This document shows positions 59,894-64,000 of a DNA stretch of 64,000 nucleotides, one piece after another. The position numbers were made by a program, and so were the translations under genes. The notes under the pieces were generated by a model. The model saw only the letters and a program-made list of their open reading frames with translations. It did no database searches and was not told the origin of the DNA. Every line of letters begins with the position of its first letter. Position 1 is the first letter of the stretch. Origin of the DNA: Lomentospora prolificans (taxonomy: Eukaryota; Ascomycota; Sordariomycetes; Microascales; Microascaceae); contig JARFXM010000004.1 in NCBI GenBank assembly GCA_029532625.1, positions 2,790,001-2,854,000 of the forward strand. Reading direction: 5' to 3'.

Positions 59894-60480
59894 ATGTGCA
59901 GCCCCGATATCTTTCTCGGCATTCTCGCCATCCTCTTCCCTCCCCTCCCAGGTACGTCTCGTGCACTTGTGATCCCCCGCCACCTCCACAAGGCTGCCAC
60001 ATTACAGAAGCAGCGAGCTTTCCGCAACGATCGCTAACAGCTCCTAACAGTCTGGGTTAAGTGCGGCATCTGCTCTGGCGACTCTCTTATAAACATCCTT
60101 CTCTTCTGCCTTGGCTACGTACGTCGCAGGCTTTCGGCCTATTCCCGAACTCGTGACGCCACTACTAACCTCTCATTTAGATTCCCGGCCTCATCCACGC
60201 ATGGTACATCATTGCGAAATACCCCGATCCGGTGTTCGAATACGATAGCGTCGACCAAGAAGACGGTAGCCGTGTGACGTATGTCGTCATTCAGAGCCCC
60301 GCCACGAGCCCTCCTCCCCCGCAGCACAACATCTCCTACGGGACAGTTGGTCCTGCGTCCCCCCAACGCCAACAGGGTGGTGGTCAGTCCAATGCAAATG
60401 CGGCCGGCTCTAGCAATGCGCCATGCCCTCCTAGTTACGCCGAGGTTGTAGCCGGTGACAACAAGATCCAGTCCACTTGA
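59894..60480 (+). CDS. PMP3/UPF0057 family membrane proteolipid with long C-terminal tail
   Basis: Exons 59894-59951, 60051-60118 and 60181-60480 give 141 aa. The first 55 residues are the PMP3 core with two transmembrane helices: DIFLGILAILFPPLPGVWVK, then LINILLFCLGYIPGLIHAWYIIAKYP. Yeast Pmp3 sits in the plasma membrane and affects cation tolerance and membrane potential. Unlike the 55-residue yeast protein, this one has about 85 extra residues rich in Ser, Pro, Gln, Asn and Gly, with PPSYAEV near the end, a PPxY motif able to bind Nedd4/Rsp5-type WW domains. This suggests control by ubiquitination. It is divergent from the tRNA and converges with ARB1. Confidence 0.87.
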
Positions 60481-61036
60481 GGCCTTTCCCTCTCAGGTCT
60501 ATCACGTACTTCCCGTTCCACGAGCTAGCGTGCTCCGTTAATAGGCTCCTGCTGACGGAAGCCGTTTCTACGAAAACCACTATACCTGGTTTATACGGCG
60601 TTTCACGGATTTTCATGGAAAGGAGGATCGTTTCTTTCACTTATAGGGTTCGGGAGTGATGCACAGGGTTATTGGTTGCGCTTCGCCACTCCTGGGCCGG
60701 CCAACCCCATGCTACAAACAAAAGAGATAGCCCTTCTGTGTGCAGCACCGCCATCCAATGGGTCCGATCGGGGTTGGCATCATAGTTGGCATCATCATGT
60801 ATCCTGCTTCGCAATGTAGCCAGCAATGTATATCATTTCATTTTCTCTTTTCTTTATATGTTGCACGATTGTCAGTGAAATTCGAGATTTTGTATTCACT
60901 CGCCCCTTCAAGTACCAGAAGACCATTATGTATTTGTATACTCGTCTTCCTGTCCATGCTGCTTATGTACCCCCAAATGTGTCCCCTTAGCCTACGAAGT
61001 AGGATAATATGGGCTAATAAACTCAAACACTTTGAA

Positions 61037-62910
61037 TTAAACATCTTCCTTAGAAACGGATTCCACTGTACGAACTGGCTTGCGGGAAGGACCACGTTTG
61101 TAGCGTCGCATGAGACACTGCGGTAAGACCGTTTGAAACGTGGGGAAAACGGAAGGATAGTCCTCCATGAACTTGAGGCCGATGTTGAGCTCAGCCAACT
61201 TGGCGTGAAGGAAGAACCCCGGCTTCAGATGCTGGAGAATGTCGTCATCCAAAATGATTCGATCGATGCCTTTGGCTGGGACTCGCTTAGGCTCTCCAAA
61301 GTAGTGAAGAGTGGGGAGAATGCAGTGTTTGACGGTGATATATCCCATCTTGATATCATAATCAGTTCCGTGCATGTGGATGTAAGCTTGCTGAACGCGG
61401 TGCTCGCTGGCGGTGGGACGATGGACGGACAGGATTTCGAGGTCATACTCTCCATGGCCATCCACGGTAACTGACGGGACACTCTTCATTTTGTCGAACA
61501 CGTCCTTGCCGCCATAAACAGTAACCGCCGACTTGAAAATCATCTCCTTCTTATTGTCAGACTTGTCGGGATTAATGACAAGCATCTTCTCACCTTCCGA
61601 GAAGAGCTCGCAGACGCATTCGTTGAACAAGCCCGGGAGGACTGGGATCGACTTGAAGATCATGGTCATTTCGGCTTTCCCCTGATGGCAAAGCTTTAGA
61701 GCTTTCTTCACATCTTGCTTATACTCGTCGCAAACTTTATGTTGTAGAATGTAGCGCAAATAATCCGTTACCACACGGATAGCGCAATTCATTTCCTCCT
61801 GGGGCTTGTCAGTCTGCCAGGTCATGCGAGGAACAGCTTCCGCGATGTATCCAGCCACTACTTCGCACCAGTTGACATCCCAATCATTAGAGTTCTTAGG
61901 GTCGTAGTACTGAAGGTTGGTTTCGGAACCGTAGATCCTCCCCTCGGAGGAAATCAGATGGGCCTTTACAACATCGTCCGGCCCCATGCCAACTCGGTCA
62001 CTTCCATAGCTTAAGGAAACGTAAGGGTTGACACCTCCTAGGAACAAATACTCGCTAAAGTACTTGGCCGCCTTGTCGCCGAGCTTTGCATTCTCTCGAT
62101 AACGGGTGATACAAATCTCAAGGCGCCTAGATCACAGTGTTAGCAAGCATCCGTTAAAGCCCAAGAAGAGTGTTCGCAAGTTGGGGGCCCTACTGAGGAA
62201 ATGGAAGTTCCCTAAAACAGGTTAGCCCTCTTGTTGGTTGAAATATCCGGAATATCTCTGCATTTTTCAACTTACGAGTCGTAAAGACCGGGCTCGAGCT
62301 TTTGGAGGCGCTCTGACTCTATGCTCGCCACGGAGCAAGCATCTGAATCTGAATCATCACCATCTGTAGACATATATGGGGGTTAATATGAAGATAGTAT
62401 AATATATCAAAGTAGTAATCCTTGATACTGACCTTCCGGGTCGTTTATTGACGACACAGCCATATCTGAACCCTCAACTCCGCTGCCTTTTGCTGCAGCC
62501 TTCTTGCGCTTTCTACGCTTCTTCTTTTCACCACTGGGATTGCCACAGTTCGCAATGACGCCGTGGTCACCATCGTCAAGCTCCACGTCGTTAGTTCCGG
62601 AACCCGTAACTATCTTGTGCTCAGGAGTATCCATCGCCTTCCGGGCCTTGGCTCTCGCTCGAGCTCGAGCCCGCTTAGCCTTCAAGCGAGCTCGTGGGTC
62701 ATCGTTCTCATTGTTTCCTTGAATCCCCTCAGACCCACTACCGTCCTCATTACAGGTGGTAGGGCTATTTTCGGTGGTGGCAATCGTGGCACATGGGATG
62801 TTGCTGGTATCTTTAGCGGTTTCTTTCAATGACTCCTGATCAATAGCTTCTAGGGGAACATTATCATGGGGCGGTTGGTCCATCTTGAGCGCACTCGGCT
62901 CTTCCGACAT
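61037..62910 (-). CDS. arb1: Arb1, Argonaute siRNA chaperone (ARC) complex subunit
   Basis: Exons 62910-62433, 62363-62276, 62211-62194 and 62126-61037 give 557 aa. The N-terminus is disordered with Arg/Ala/Lys-rich basic tracts (ARARARAKARKAMD, KKKRRKRKKAAAK). The family body starts LEPGLYDSELPFPQRLEICITRY and includes WDVNWCEVVAGYIAEAVPRMTW and KMGYITVKHCILPTLHYFG. In fission yeast Arb1 with Arb2 holds duplex siRNA-loaded Argonaute and is needed for heterochromatin. The 18-nt third exon is required to restore SELPFPQ, which the family conserves. The start at 62910 is favoured; a longer in-frame start exists at 63048. The gene implies an RNAi pathway in this organism. Confidence 0.88.
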
Positions 62911-64000
62911 TTTCAAGATCAGTGATGTGTTAGGCAAAGATCTTGAAAGGATTGACAGGGGTAGTGAGGTAGTTAAACGATGGAAGTTAGAAATGCAAAT
63001 GCAATAGGAAGAGTAGCTGGTGTGATACAGGCTATGAGAAAGGTGCATAACTTGAACGTAAAGAGCAAATGGGCCTATTTTCTACTGGGGCTAGAGCTCC
63101 TTGCTATAGAGACCCTCGAAAAAGCATCCATCGTTCCTTCCAGGTCTAGTATCAAGCAGAGGGAGTAGGTTAGCGAATGTGAAGGAAGGAGCGCTTGGAT
63201 GATGCTGTGGATAATACAGACCAATTTGACAGTGACATATGAAACGGCCACCAGGAATGAAAGGACTAGGTAACATAACAAACATTACGCATCTAGGGGA
63301 GGTTGGTTCTGATTCCGACCAGACAAACATCTGTAAACAAACAGATCAATTTTCGTTCTCTCCGGAGTTGAACCTATCCTTGGTTACATGGGTATCCAAG
63401 TAAACAATTCGAGAATTGAGTACTGCGCCCTATATTGAAGTACTTGAACATAAAGTGTATATATCGTATTCCATCCGGTTCAGGTGAGGGTTCCGTCACT
63501 TGCGGAGTCGATTCCCAAACTGAAGATTCCATTCCTGTCGGGAGGGAGTGTGGTAGACCATGGGGTAAGATGTGCAACTGCCTTATATTCCCGATCACAA
63601 TACGTCAAAAGCGCTGCGCGATCATTAGAGCAGTTATACAGCAAAGTGTTGTAGGAAGCCGGACATCATTAGGCAGAAACGAGGAACTCGGTGACGGCCT
63701 TTAACAGATGGGACGAGCATGGCACCAACTACGAACGCCGCGCCATTCTTATAGGAGAAAGCTCGATTTTCAAATCTAAAGGCAGAAAAGCTCTGTCGTA
63801 TTACTTCTTGCTTGGTATTGGTGATAGGCTGGATACAGCTCTTATCTGCATATTCGTGACAATAGGGCTAGTATGGGCATGTTATTGTCACCTGCCTGGG
63901 TGCTGCTTGCCTTTCAATATTCTTTTGCTTGCCTGTGCCTTCTTTCTTTTCTATGCCCATTTTCCGCTGGGTATTGCAAAAATCGATCATCGCTCATGAC
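62911..64000. other. ARB1 upstream region to window end, no gene seen
   Basis: About 1.1 kb of AT-richer sequence. A 102-codon plus-strand frame (63691-63999) is hydrophobic but has no ATG at its head and no partner exon. No tRNA or repeat is evident. Confidence 0.5.

Noticed and set aside
63691..63999. 102-codon frame with two hydrophobic stretches near the right edge
   Set aside because: It begins without an ATG, and the hydrophobic runs follow from T-rich sequence. No exon can be joined to it within the window.
1..64000. Transposons, viral insertions, CRISPR arrays or prokaryotic mobile islands
   Set aside because: No reverse transcriptase, transposase, integrase, capsid-like or Cas-like protein is encoded, and no regularly spaced repeats were seen.

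Overview
The window is nuclear DNA of a filamentous ascomycete, most likely a Sordariomycete. The genes carry short (about 50-120 nt) GT-AG introns with CTAAC-type branch points. The two fatty acid synthase subunits are divergently paired, and the fungal-type Ku70, Tap42, End3, Arb1 and Zn(II)2Cys6 proteins all read as euascomycete. I see no intact transposon, virus, CRISPR array or secondary-metabolite cluster.

Layout from left to right. A GNAT-type protein is cut by the left edge. After 3.2 kb without a gene come a nine-exon phospholipase D (+) and a convergent ER thioredoxin/PDI-like membrane protein (-). Next are tyrosyl-DNA phosphodiesterase Tdp1 (+) facing acyl-CoA-binding protein (-), an AIF-like FAD oxidoreductase (+) facing End3 (-), Tap42 (+), and a bZIP-like protein (+). 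From 24.8 to 40.3 kb lies the fatty acid synthase locus: FAS2 (-) and FAS1 (+) share a 3.4 kb intergenic promoter. Guanine deaminase (+) follows, then a PPR-like mitochondrial protein (+) facing a large zinc-cluster protein (-). Ku70 (-) and ferrochelatase (+) are head to head, Ctf18 (+) converges on Clp1 (-), and then come an intron-containing tRNA-Met(CAT) (-), a PMP3-family membrane proteolipid (+) and the RNAi chaperone subunit Arb1 (-).

Themes. Lipid metabolism is represented by FAS1, FAS2, ACBP and PLD. DNA repair and chromosome maintenance are represented by Tdp1, Ku70 and Ctf18. RNA processing is represented by Clp1, an intron-bearing tRNA and Arb1. These are housekeeping genes, and nothing indicates one joint pathway apart from the FAS pair.

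The most interesting signals are not genes. They are a perfect 24-nt palindrome midway between KU70 and ferrochelatase; a stop-free 57-nt intron (multiple of three) that splits a zinc cluster; a candidate poison exon in the bZIP-like gene; a 90-nt direct duplication after TAP42 whose copies differ almost only by transitions (RIP-like); paired ACGCGT boxes before CTF18; paired GATA sites before guanine deaminase; and an overlapping ATGA uORF/start on the PPR-like gene. Exon coordinates were built by hand from splice consensus, phase and protein continuity. They should be good to the base for most genes but have no transcript support here.
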